Below, piece by piece: positions 37,187 through 49,218 of a stretch of DNA of 64,000 bases. The stretch comes from Gymnopilus junonius. Lineage: Eukaryota; Basidiomycota; Agaricomycetes; Agaricales; Galerinaceae. The DNA is taken from positions 62,001 through 126,000 of the forward strand of contig JADNYJ010000095.1 of the NCBI GenBank assembly GCA_015501075.1. The letters run 5' to 3'. Position numbers and translations under genes: made by a program. The notes beneath the pieces were generated by a model that was not told the origin of the DNA, searched no databases, and was given only the letters and a program-made list of their open reading frames with translations. Positions within the stretch are counted from its first letter, which is position 1; each line of letters begins with the position of its first letter.

Positions 37187-38396
37187 TGGAAAGAAAATCG
37201 TGAAGATAAGAAAAGCTTGTATGTGGGAGTCCAGCCCTCGGAGGTGGTAAATTGCGAACGACCTGCGTCAGCGAGTTCTGCTGTCTCCACGCTGTATTTA
37301 TACAGCCTGTCTCTCCAACGACCCCATGACCTTACTCAGATCATCAGTTCGAAACTACAGCGCCCACGTTTTCGGGGTGGAGACATCAACAAAACAAGTT
37401 CTGATCATCATTATGTGCACTGCATCCCCTGTCCAACGCTACCATGCACCCCGAAGACTGGACGGCAGGCGCTTTCGGATGAGTATTCGTTGCTCTTCCA
37501 TGCTTCCAAAAACGAACTCATCTTTGTATCTGCCCAAAATCTGTCTGAGCTCACCATCTGATTGGGCAATCCTCAGACTCTATCCTGATCTGCGTTGCTG
37601 GTCGCACTACAGGCCTCATGTCGAGTTCCATGACTCAAATGGTCAAATGTAGGTGTAACTGGGTACTAATATGACCAAATTATGTTCACTTTTAGCGCGA
37701 TTCTCCGCATAGAACGGAGATTTTACATATACGGGCTCTGTATGTAAAGTCGTGAATTCAAATTGGCCGTCCCATCTTCAATAAAGACCTGGGAGACTGC
37801 AAAGGGTGTGTACTTGAGCGAAATCCGACCTAGTATTATTTACATACTGTCTGTTAGACATTAAACGGCACATCATGAAGATGGTAACAATGAAACAACT
37901 GACCAGGCATTTGACAGTCCTTGGGAAAAGTTAGCCATTAGAAGTCTTTTCCACGCAAAGCAGACATTTTTAGTTAAGAAAGTATCTTTGAAGTCCAAGT
38001 ACGGCAAGGGCCTGAAAAAATGGTGGATCTCTTCGATCATTCAGTGCCATAATGTCGAACCTACTGTTGAACCTTGTGAACGATCAGTTATTGACATCGC
38101 TATTATATTTCTGAGCTTGGTAAAATTGCAAGTATAAAGCTTTCCCTCATTCGACGTGGAAGATAGTACATACCTGAGAATTGCACACTGATGAGCAAGC
38201 TCAAATACCATGGCGCCCAATGAGCCAGACTCCTTGAACGCTCTATGGACTCAAGAGTAGGCACTATACCATTCATAATGTCCGAGTAATCCTTGACCAA
38301 CGCATTCTCAGGTTTATTTATTACTGCACCCAGGCGGTTGCATTCGGTGCGTTCTAAGGACAAGATTACTGACAAGGAATTAACTCACGTTGATCA
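37187..38396. other. Intergenic region with the unresolved first exon of the DUF6533 gene
   Basis: The region above 37186 is the promoter of the cysteine-rich gene. The first exon of the DUF6533 gene should lie toward the right end; an ATG at 38052 (MSNLLLNLVNDQ) is one candidate, but I could not join it confidently. Confidence 0.35.
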
Positions 38397-39868
38397 GCCA
38401 TTCTTTACTTTGATTACATCTTAACTTTCGAAGACGAGGTTGATCGATACTGGACGTCGAATCGGAAACTCACTTTCAGCAAAGCTTTATTTTTTCTCAA
38501 CCGTTATATATCCCTTCTTGGTAATATTCCACTGGCATTGTTGGATTTTTGGACATGGCCTGGGCCAAATCGGCTTGAGGTATGATACTTTATCTTTTTT
38601 GCCGGTCCTCGATAAGCATGTAATCAACCCATCTAGCTGTGCGTATCGTGGCTTCTTTAAATTCCTTCCATTTATCTTTTATTGTTTAGTTGTATATATA
38701 TAACTGACTACCACCAACTTCTCATTGTTACAGTCCAAGTTATCGTTGGCGGTGTGTTCAGGATCCCGAGTTTTCATAACTGCAGTGTTCTTATTTTTCC
38801 TTCAGCCATGGCCATTATGCGGACATATGCTATATATCATAGCAGTCGCCGTATACTTGCCCTCTTATGCACAGTGACATTGGCGGTTAGCATTTATGGA
38901 GTGGTAAGATACCCGCTTGTAACCTCGATTCCCTTCAATATTCTTTCTAAATGTCTCGATGTAGCACTCCATCCTCACGGAGAAACATACTTCATACTCA
39001 CAATTCGATTTACCTTTTTACGGATGTCTCCTCCCAGCAAGGAAAGGCATGTAGGTGTTTTGCGGCTCCTTGACACCTAGCAGAAATACTGAAGGCAAAT
39101 TTCTAGGGGTCCAGGTTTGGCCCAAGCTTGGATTGGACATCTCTGCTTTGACTTCATGGTTTTTACCTTGGCACTTTACAAATCCCTGGTTTCAAAGCGG
39201 TCAGGATTTAGTATCCTTTCTGTAATGCTCCGGGACGGTAAGCAGATTTTAGGCCAGTATACAGTTAAAGTACTGATAGTTGGTATCAAAGGCACCATCT
39301 ACTTCGGGTTAATCTGAAATTATTTTTGATGGTCATAGCCAAAATAACGACGTGCGCACAGTATCATGGTTCTGTCATCAATATCTGTTATCTTGTCATT
39401 CTATGTACGTCTTTTCCTCTTGAATACCCTACATAGATAATGACAAGCGATTTTATGCAGCTCTTTCCTGTCAGTCGAGGGTTTGGGCCTTGGGGTCTAT
39501 GTTTAATCTGCGGCTCTAATTACTGATCGACTTGTACAGGGTTACTTACAGGGAACGACCGCCACACTTACAAACGTGTAAGTACCTCTTCTACGAAATA
39601 CTAAATGTTTCTAATCACACGATGCAGGTTATCTTCAACGATGATTTCAAGACTTATGCTTAACCTCCGTGATCCACAACTAGACTCTAAAAATGACACC
39701 ACTCCGGCTCACATGCGCCCTGTGCTCTCACAACTGGTATTTGGAGGGGGAGAAAGGGAGGAAGTCTCCGGAGGTACTGTTGATGTATGGGAAGAAGAAT
39801 TAATTTATTCCGTTACACCGAGTCCAATTGCTTCTTTCAACACTCAAATACCAGGACATGTCGTATAA
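38397..39868 (+). CDS. DUF6533-domain multi-pass membrane protein
   Basis: A family greatly expanded in Agaricomycetes, of unknown function. The exon after the AG at 38396 reads AILYFDYILTFEDEVDRYW, the DUF6533 signature, then FSKALFFLNRYISLLGNIPL. Later exons give DYHQLLIVTVQVIVGG, MAIMRTYAIYHSSRRILALL and AWIGHLCFDFMVFTLALYKS, and a final exon SSTMISRLMLNLRDPQLD with an acidic soluble tail ending at 39868. About seven hydrophobic segments are expected, giving a receptor-like topology. Exons between 39240 and 39600 are uncertain, and the first exon is unresolved upstream. The gene is tail-to-tail with copy C. Confidence 0.65.
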
Positions 39869-40189
39869 TGGCAATAAAAAATAAACACGGAAATGATTTT
39901 GACAATTCAGAGGTTTCTTCTAGCGTTGTCCATAAAACGGCACGTACCGTAAATTTGGAGCTTCGAGTAATGATCCAGGTCCAGTATTATAATTTAAATT
40001 GATACAGAAGACGCTGAGGTCTCTTCTACTACGTACATATTTGACGACTCTTCACCGCGCTGCAGAGGACAGCGCCGATGGCTAATTTTAGATCATTATT
40101 CTCAGGTCCTACATATCACTAGTCGGTCATCCCGACACCGCCCAACGTCAAACTCAACAGACGACGCTCACGGCGCACAGATGAATTTC

Positions 40190-43100
40190 CTACCTTGCTT
40201 GACTAAAAGAAACGGTATGCACTTCACGTCCTGAGCTCCGAGCGGGATCCAGTATCATTACATCCAATTTGTCGAGTCCACGTGGAAGAGGTGCTCTCTT
40301 CTCGAGGAACACCTCCATGACTTTGTCATTAATAGACTCTCCGGACGGCTCAAAACCCAAGATGGAATAGATGGCATAACCACTCCCCGAATCAGTGTAT
40401 TCCTTGCAGAGGAAGACCTCGCCGTCGAAATTCTGCCTTTGGACTCGGGTGTTGAAACTATCGAGAATTGCAGCTACAGAAGAATAATTTGGTGCCACAG
40501 CAGCGTCTGATTCTAACGCTGACATGGCCTTTAAGGCATCCTATTGGAAGAACGGTTAGCACGGTCATAAAAAGTTTTATGGAGAAAAAGGATTAACCTT
40601 TCTGAACATATTCCATTCTTCGACACGCAGAAATGCCTGACCAAATCTTTCTATGCCAGCGTCTGAAAGAACATCAGCGTACAAGAGCCCGAAAAGTCTG
40701 ACATATTCCACCGGAACCTTGGTCGATTTCAAGGGCTCCGACTCGTCTCCCGCACCCACTGCGGACGACATCTCTTTTTGCGTTGACGACCCCACATGCT
40801 CAGTGCGACTTGGTATGTTCATGTCTTCAACTTCGTGAATCTCAGTATCAACTTGATAAATTTCTGCTGCTTTCCATTTTGCTCCCGGCAAACTGTCCGC
40901 CGACGCCGGCGCACTCATTTCGCGTTCAGCTTCGTCTCGTAATGGTAACAAACGAGTAGTTGCTTCAGGCATCAAGGCTAAGGTTGATAATGGCGGAGGA
41001 ACTTCACCACCACTAGCAATATTAGCTATGATGTTCGACTTCATTCTGATGGAAAAGTGACGCCTCTGATGTTTCTCGGAAAGGTGATCATGAACGTCTT
41101 TGGCTGAGCCTCGGTCATAGAAGTTACTCTCGGACCATGGGTCAACTCTTTTAGGCTGACCCTCTTCGTCTGCACTCTTTTCATCATTGTCTGCCAACTC
41201 GTCCTCCTTGGCCATGTCACCGTCTTCCCCTGAAAACCCATCTTGCATCCAACCCCAAATCCGCAGCTGCCATGCGCGATCCATCATTTCGCCGTATCTC
41301 CTCAGTGTTGCCGCTATGAGAAGGAAATATATAATGCCCAATGCGACAACCAAAGAAATTATGATACGTGGTATGAGGATTTGCAATGAAGATTCATCGA
41401 CAGCGTTAGGTTGAGATATCGGGGTTGTTCGCCAGACGAAGGACATGATAGTGACGATGTACATTATCATCGACCTATTGCAAGTTATAAATTGGTACGT
41501 GAAACTTTCGAGCTGGCTTAAAAGATGACATACCAAGCAAGCCACGTTGCTGGCATAGCGAGAAGTACCCAGACATTCCAGAAGATACCCATCCTAGATT
41601 TTTGCGCCTCCTATAGAGGTTGTTCAAGCATTAGGATTAACAGAAAAATAAGAGAGATCCATTCTCACCTCAGCCCATTCAGCACCCTTGTATGTTTTCC
41701 GCATCGTCCCGAACCTTATGATATAAATGCAGCCGTACAGCAAACTCATGAGGGCGCAAATCATGGAGAGAAGAGCAGAATATCTTGTGAGAGAGTCGGC
41801 TGCGGCGCTAGGAATTTGCAGAATCGTCAAGATGGCTCTATAAACACAGAAAATTAGACTCGAGTCTGTAATCAAAAAGGATAATAATCACGTCAATAAA
41901 AGGACCGAAATGATATTCAACGTTTTCCACTCCTTCTGTAACGAATCGACAAACGTGTGCCACGTATTTTGCAGGTTGGTATACGCCACGTTTTCCGCCT
42001 GAGGCTCCCAGTATTCCATGGGCAAATGAGGGTGGCTCATCGTCACCATCTTCTCTCCAACCATCCCAGCACCATAGCCAGGCTCACCCTTCGCCCTCGC
42101 TGCATCCAAAATGCCCTGCTTAATCATCGGCATGCTCATCTCAGCCTCCTCGAAAATCCTCGTCACTCTTGAGAAGTAAAGATGCGGGAGGCGGAGGAGC
42201 ATGTACAGGTATATCTGCCGCGGTACCGTGTCAAGGAAGAAAGCGAGGATGTACGCTGGCGCTGAGTGGTCAAATTTCGAACCAGATTCCAGATGTTGGG
42301 GTGAATCACTTCTGAAAGAAGACGGCGATTCGCTTTCAGGCACCGCAGCGGTTGTGAAGGTTCGCATTCTTCGCGGCGGGATGTAAGTATGACTAGGCGA
42401 GGGCGGAGCGATAGGGATATATTCACTTTCGCTTGAACTAGGAGTTGACGAAGGTGGGACAGCACTGAAATTGGGTGTTCTGATACCAGGCGAAAAAATT
42501 GTCATTGCGTGAAATTTTAAATCATCATCAAGCTTCACAGAACTGGGAGTTCGTTGATCCGCATCAGGCGCAGGAACTGGCGCGTTTGTTTCTTCGAGAT
42601 CTTCTGCTTCAGGAGATGGTGGTTCACTGGATCGAGACTTTCGAAGTAAGTGCCTGAGAGCATCTAGCAGAGCATCTTCCGCCTCGGAAGAGCCTGAAGT
42701 ATCAACAGCGGCAGGCGTCTCCTTAGAATGAGGTGGAGGAAACACAGCAGAGGAAGAAGATACTGCAGCTCCTCGATGCTGTGTATTTTGTAATTGAGTG
42801 GCGGGCGCGTCATGAAGCCCTTCCCGTAACATATCTGCGAGACCGAATGGCGACGCCTCGTAAGGTGGATATATAGACGTTACCGGAGGAATGCGTCTCA
42901 TCAAAATGACGCATTCATGACCACCCGAAGCACAACGTCTACATTTCCCCATGGCTCCGTTGGGATATTCGCACTTCATCTTCAAGATCTTACAACGCCG
43001 ACAAGGGGAGAGAGGCATGTTGGGCAGATGCACAGGACCGGCGGTGGGATGTGAATCTTCAACTTGGCCTGCGGCTTCCTCAACTGGAGTTTCTGAGATA

Positions 43101-44211
43101 CTTCCCGTCAGCTTTTGCATCGCCAGTTGACGGTCTTCGGCTGGAAGACCGTCGATGGATCTCGGAGGGAAAAATTTTCTGGCAGAAGCATTGAGATCTG
43201 GTAGCTTAGGCAGGGAATGAGGCGTGGGTAAGTTAGAGGGAGATCGTCGAACAGTACCGGGAGAAAGCTGTCCCATCAGCTTGACAAGTCGCTGGTCAGT
43301 GGAGCTGGTGTCCTTCCGAACTTGACTCGATGTCCCCGAGGCATCGTCAGCAGGGACGAATAACTTGGTTGTGGAGTTTAGGGAGCCTGGAAATAGATGG
43401 TTAGCGACGACGCCACTTCAGGGTGGAGAATCGGACAAACTTTTCTTTTTACCGTCATCCGCTGCGCCTCCTTCATGCGACATGCTATCCTCATCGTATG
43501 CAAAATGGACTCTTCTGCCTAATTGATAGTCACTCTGTGGCTCGGAAAGGACGGCTTTCGGGGCTGGTTGAGCTGAAGTTACTATCAGACTGAATAGAAA
43601 GTAAATAATGCTGCCACTGTCAGTTCTGACCTTGCTCGAAAAGGGTCGCGGTGCCTGCATGCTTTTCTTCTATCGTAGGCATTGAAATACCGGTTATTTC
43701 GCTCGCAAAACGCGGTTCTTCCTCTTGTCGCTGGCTGACCATCCAGCTACCGCTTTTGGTTTCTGGCTTAGGCAAACCTGATGACGGAAGAGAGCTGGAT
43801 TCGATGAGTTTATTAATTCCGGTCTTCGCGATTGTGATTCTTCCTCTGGGTTTATAACATTGTGTCTCCATCGGTCGGCGGACGGGTCAAAGGAGGGGAA
43901 GATGAAGCGGGGCCATGAAAGTCGACAGTTGGAGAGACAGGTACGCCAGAAGGTCGCCAGGCTGGAAGCGGTACGTGCGTCGCATTCCTCCGTTGGTTGT
44001 AATCTGTGTTCCCAAACCCAACTACACGTGAGCGCTTCGAGGGAGGATCATGGAGAGAAGGTTGTCCGGTTTCTACGTCCTGGTCATCATTCTGGTGGAG
44101 AACATTGCTTAAACTGAACGCGAGAGACGGCTTAAAAGGATCCACAGGAAGGTATGCGTAAGGTGAAGGACGGCTATGTCGATATCTGCGGGGGGTAGTG
44201 CTGGCAGACAT
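40190..44211 (-). CDS. Copy C: Zn2Cys6 cluster fused to a multi-pass membrane region
   Basis: Third member of the copy A/B family. It starts at 44211 (MSASTTPRRYRH, then YLPVDPFKPSLAFSLSNVL). Exons around 43852, 43620 and 43500 are provisional, with one unresolved frame change near 43865. A single uninterrupted exon (about 43390-41888) encodes CRRCKILKMKC...CRRC...C with spacing C-x2-C-x6-C-x9-C-x2-C-x6-C (bases about 43003-42911), a canonical fungal Zn(II)2Cys6 DNA-binding cluster. The same frame then has a Ser/Pro-rich linker and the family block VPRQIYLYMLLRLPHLYFSRV. Later exons give about four membrane segments (LLSMICALMSLLYGCIYII; MIMYIVTIMSFVW; IIISLVVALGIIYFLLIAA) and the tail GLDKLDVMILDPA. 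It is therefore a candidate membrane-tethered transcription factor; release from the membrane is speculation. Confidence 0.75.
42911..43003 (-). other. Zn(II)2Cys6 binuclear cluster of copy C
   Basis: Six cysteines with spacing 2-6-9-2-6, basic residues between the first three, and a following basic stretch (LMRRIPP). This matches the fungal zinc-cluster consensus in every spacing. Copies A and B have no cysteine cluster at the equivalent place. Confidence 0.85.
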
Positions 44212-45344
44212 GAAGAGCTCTGACTAGTACTAGTCGACGATATGGTTCTGCTGCGGAAAGATTGAAAATTTAATACATAAATTTGAAAGAGATTATGTAG
44301 ACATACCTATCAACCTACAGAGGCGTACTGAGTGTTGAGAACAAGAAGGAACACAAGCAGAGGTGTACATGGTTTGGTCGTCTCTGGCATCTGTCACAGG
44401 CGCTTCTGGGAGAAAAACGTGGAGGATCAGAAAAGCTGTGCAATTTCCACCGTTGTGGGAAATGTATTGCTTACTTAATTGACCGAAAGTGCGGACCGAT
44501 GCCGAACCCTGCTTTTCAACTCAGCCACCCGCCATTCACTATCGCGTACAAGATTTATAGAAAGAAATAACGCGGCATAGGTTAAGATGCGTAGATCTTT
44601 GAATTTTAAACCATTACACTGACCTAAATTTGCTTATTAGCCACTCAATGCTTACCACGGTAAGTGTCCGAGAATCTGGAACCTGATTTTGTCGCTGGTT
44701 TAAATTTGAGTCTGTCTATGTTGCCTTGGGTAAGTTACCATCTCTACTGTTCTCCAGATCATGATGATGACCTTCTGACAGCTATTTACCGGGCTTGACT
44801 TTATCAACGCTTGAGGTGCAACTGCCTGTTGTTATCGTCAACAGCTTTGATTGAGAATGTCTAGGGACCGCTGGATCAAGCAGATCACAGATAGCCGAGT
44901 GTAAATATCTTGCTTTACCAGAAAAACGGGATGATCTCTGTAATGGGCGTGAGTGGCTTGCACTGATTGGCTGTGGAACAGAATCTAATCGAAATCGATC
45001 AGCTTTCGAAGCCTGATAATTCACCGAGAGAGTTTCTTTTTACCAGGTGAAATATTGTCCATTTTTCACAACACAATATATACACTTACTATCTATGTTC
45101 TCGAGCGCAGATTCGAAATACAGTCTCATTTGATGGAAACACTATCATTGACTCACCGCTTACTACTTAGTCTCGCCCCATCATATGCTGTGATTGCTGG
45201 TCTTCCACATCAATTTATTGACAGGTCACCAACGCGACAGACATGGAAATGAGAATTCTCGTCAAGGAATGTGCGACTGAAGCTTAACATTTAGTCGATA
45301 TAAAACGCAGCAATATCCGCACTCGAGCTTTCAAAACTTTCGTC
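44212..45344. other. Divergent upstream region of copy C and the 7-TM-like gene
   Basis: No coding exon was recognised. Bases about 45130-45344 are repeated in diverged form at 47710-47942, so the promoter was part of the tandem duplication. Confidence 0.45.
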
Positions 45345-46683
45345 ATGTCCTCAACGCCATCTGTCACCTTCATACGAGAAGTCTTCATCGACGTTTATCT
45401 CAACAGCGTCTTATTGGGAACGCTATTAATGGGTTTGCTTAATTTTACTCCGGTTTCGAGAAACTAGATGCGCTTACACCCAATATTCCACGTTGCAGGA
45501 ATTTACTCTGCAGTGTACTTTACCACTTTATATCTATACGGCAAGTCTCTATATCTTTATGAAACTCGGCCCCATTTATGCATTCCGTCAACAGCGACCA
45601 AAAAATCACGCCGGCAGTGGGTTATTATCACGGTTATCTCGACATCATACATTCTTTATGTAGTTCAAGAGGCTGGCCAATGGTTCTTACTAAGAGATGC
45701 AGTCGTGAACCAGGGCGCGACAAGAAAAAGCATTTATGTCGCTATCTTCACCAGTCCAATATGGGTGAGCCTATTGACCAGCATCTCGATCTATTCCCTA
45801 GCTTTCCTTGCCGATACACTCCTGGTGAGCTGTTATAGGTCCTTGATCCCTTTTTTTATGTTTCCTAATGTTGCATGTGGCACAGATATGGCGATGCTTC
45901 AACGTATGGAATCGTTCTCTTCGCGTCATTCTCTTCCCATTAGTTACGCTGTTCGCAGAGGGCGGTAAGTTTATTAACTCATGATAAACCCGACCATTCT
46001 AATTATTTTAAATGCCCCATCTTAGCGCTCTTCCTCACTGTCATAATATTCTCAAGCGCAGTCGACTTGAGTCCTTCAAACAATCAAGCAATCATCTTCA
46101 ATCGTTTAATCGCTGCCGGTCTCTTTATGACGCTAGTCACCAGTGTCGTTACTACCCTTTTGATCTCATATCGCATCTATTCCGTGGCGGGCACTAAGGA
46201 CGCTCTTCCTGGTTCGAAAAGACGCTTCAAGCACGTCGTAGAAATTCTGACCGAATCAGCGGCAGTATATTCAGTTGTTGCTATCATGCTTGCTGTTGTG
46301 ACGATTATCCCACAAACTTCTAACGCCTTCGCGCCACTCCTTGGTGCACAGGATATGATATCCATTTTGTTCGTTTTCACTGCTGTATGTCTTATCCTTC
46401 TGGTTCGAAGTTTCGAAGATCCTCATACTCTCAATTTAATTAGGGCTGTGCGCCGACGATCATGGTCGCTCGAGTCGCACTTGCAACTGATTCAAAAGTA
46501 GATACGTCGGTGCATATTTCGGGTCTCCAGTTTCAGAGCAAATCTACCGTACTAGGAGTTGCTCACTTCGAGAGGAATAGTTTTGACAGCGAAAATAATG
46601 GTTTCGACGCTGTACCAAATTCCAGAAAAGTAGTTGCGGACCAGTGCTGGGGGCAGGTTCCTTTTCAGCCAAGGCTACGATGA
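45345..46683 (+). CDS. Seven-transmembrane-like protein, tandem copy 1
   Basis: It starts at 45345 (MSSTPSVTFIREVFIDVYLN). Spliced exons give LLMGIYSAVYFTTLYLY, RRQWVIITVISTSYILYVV, SPIWVSLLTSISIYSLAFLADTLL, IWRCFNVWNRSLRVILFPL, NRLIAAGLFMTLVTSVVTTL and a last exon entered through GCAPTIMVARVAL. About seven hydrophobic segments and a soluble C-terminal tail suggest a receptor-like protein of an Agaricomycete-specific family; no ligand or function is known. The second intron of its paralogue corresponds here to a GC-AG intron (45541-45594, 54 nt) that is also open, so splicing or retention both keep the frame. A diverged tandem copy follows at 47943. Confidence 0.7.
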
Positions 46684-47942
46684 TGTCAAAATGTACTATC
46701 GAGTTTGAGTTTCCGAAACGAGTTTATTGTAATTTATATTCAAGGACTTGTATAATTAGTGGGCAAATGGTGTATACTACGTAGATGGACCTCCATGGCA
46801 TGTAGACTATAGATGCAGAAGATTGTAAACATGTAAATAAATATAATTGCACTGGCATGAACTTCATGTTGGATAAAGTAAATTACACCTTGATCTTTCA
46901 ATCTGCTTAGTGCCAGAATCCGAATAAAGAGCCTAACAGAATGTGGCCAGAGAACAAGGAATGCTCTGCTCAGTCGATCGGAGCCATTATTCTCCACAAC
47001 GCGGGACAATGTTGCTGACCCATGCTCAACATTCCGGGTGTAAGAGTTGCGTCTTGAACCTCAAATTGGCTAGACAGTCTGCGGGGTTTTATATTATCTC
47101 CATCGTTCAGACATTTTCAATTATAGGTGGCCAAACATACAACACCGACGCCATTCACCGGAAAAGTGGGCGTGATCGAGCAGCTGCACCTTTCCTCGCC
47201 CGCGCCCAGAATGTTGTTGCAGTTATTTCTCTCTATAACGGAAGCAGTGAGTTATCCGAGCATGCACCCGTTGGTGGACTGTCCATGGTTCTATTTCTAC
47301 CCCTGCCAAAACCACACCTGTTATTTATATCAAATCATAACTTTCTAGAAATACGATATGATAAGAATTGATCTCACATTTAGCACTTGCCTGAGATGCG
47401 ATCTCCCGTTGTCAATGGTATTGATTGAACCTGTCTACCCGAATAAAGTGGATCATAGATAACAAATAGCTTGCTCTTTACTAGAAAACGAAGTACTCTC
47501 CAATCGCGAGCGGTCCTTTTACCTGGTTACGCCTGCTAGGTACTATGGAGACCGAATATTGGTACTCTGAAGGAACCATATCTAGACCGTTCGTCAAGAA
47601 TCAAAATGAGGGTTCAGTTTTGGAAGGACTCACTCGGACGCGAAAATATCGTCTTTCATGAGCACGCCATATAGTTAAATCCTAATCATTTTACAAGATG
47701 CTGCGAGCTAGATGGAAACACTAACATTGTCCCACCCAACCATTATCAAATGCTCTGATTGACACCGGTTTGTCGTGTCATTTTCTTGACAGGTCACCAC
47801 TGTGAGAGACATTCAAACGAAAATACGGGATTGCATCGTCAAGCCAATGTGAGAGTCGTTTCCCTTCGACTAAATTCAGACCTAACATTTAGTTGTTATA
47901 AAATACAGCAACATCTGCACCTGAGCTTCCAAACCTTTCGCC
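46684..47942. other. Spacer between the tandem 7-TM-like copies
   Basis: No gene was recognised. The last 230 bp resemble the upstream region of copy 1 and include matching words around ACATTTAGT and ATAAAA just before the start codon. Confidence 0.4.
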
Positions 47943-49218
47943 ATGTCTTCCATGCCATCCATTCCTTTTATCGAAGAAGTATTCATTAGTACTTATCTCA
48001 ACAGCGTTTTACTAGGAACGCTATTAATGGGTCAGTTTGGTTCTACTCTAATTCGAGGCAAAGTACGCTTACCACTGAAATTTTCTGCTTCAGGAGTCTA
48101 CTCCGTGGTCTACTTTAGTATTTTATATCTATACTGTACGCCGATTTCACTTTACAGAATCTAACTTCAATTATGACATATTATCAACAGTGAGTAAAGA
48201 TTCACGCCGGCAGTGGATCATCATCGCGGTCATTTCAATATCTTATATTCTCTACGTCACCCAAGCAGCTGGCCAATGGTTCTTACTTAAAGATGCCGTC
48301 GTAGACAAGGGGGCGACAAGACAGAGTCTTTTTACCGCTATCTTGACTAGTCCGATCTGGGTGAGCCTACTTACCAGCATCTCAAGTTATGTCCTGGCTT
48401 TCCTTGCCGATTCCCTCTTGGTGAGTTGCAATCAGATTCAGCGCCCTTTTATTATTCAACCTTTTTGCTAGATATGGCGATGCTTCAACGTATGGAATCG
48501 CTCTCTTCGTGTCATTCTTTTGCCATCCGTTACTCTATTTGCGGAGAGCGGTAAGCTTATTGGTTCCTGATAACATTCTAATCTCAACCAACGTCTTCTT
48601 CTAGCGCTCTTTCTTTCTATCATAATATTTTCAGGCGTGGTCCGCCTAAGCCCATCTAATGACTAAGCAATCATCCTCAATCGTTTAATCGCTGCCGGAC
48701 TTTTCCTGACCCTGGGCACCAGTGTCATTACCACTCTTCTGATTTCATATCGCATCTATTCTGTTGCGGGTAGTAAGGATGCCTTTCCTGGTTCGAGAAG
48801 ACGCTTCAAGCACATCGTCGAAATACTCGTCGAATCAGCCGCAGCGTATTCAGCTGCTACTATTATGCTCGCTATCGTGTCAGTCCTCCCACAAACGTCT
48901 AGTGCCTTCGCGCCACTTCTTGGCGCACAAGATATGATATCTGTCTTATACATTTTCACTGCAGTATGTTCAAGTCTTGTCTCAAATGAAAAAAGGACCT
49001 GACGTTCTTAATCTAATTAGGGATGTGCACCAACTGTTATGGTTGCTCGAGTCGCACTTGCCGATAAAAATACAGACGTTCCGGTGCACATCTCAGCCAT
49101 CCAGTTCCAGACCAAGTCCACTGCTCTCGGAACTATGAACTTCAAGAAGAATAGTTTTGATAGTGAAAGCAGTAGCCTCCACCAAATACAGACTTCAGGG
49201 GGAGCAATTGCGAAGTAG
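47943..49218 (+). pseudogene. Seven-transmembrane-like tandem copy 2, nonsense mutation
   Basis: Clear paralogue of 45345-46683 with matching introns (for example GT-AG 48136-48190). It starts MSSMPSIPFIEEVFISTYLN and continues YSVVYFSILYLY, RRQWIIIAVISISYILYVT and SPIWVSLLTSISSYVLAFLAD. In the exon starting at 48605, copy 1 reads SPSNNQAIIFNR, while this copy reads SPSND, then TAA at 48664-48666, then AIILNR. That is a CAA-to-TAA change in an otherwise conserved frame. Coding resemblance continues to TAG at 49216-49218 (end GGAIAK). The product would lose the last membrane segments. A recent pseudogene, or a truncated functional variant, are the two options. Confidence 0.75.
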
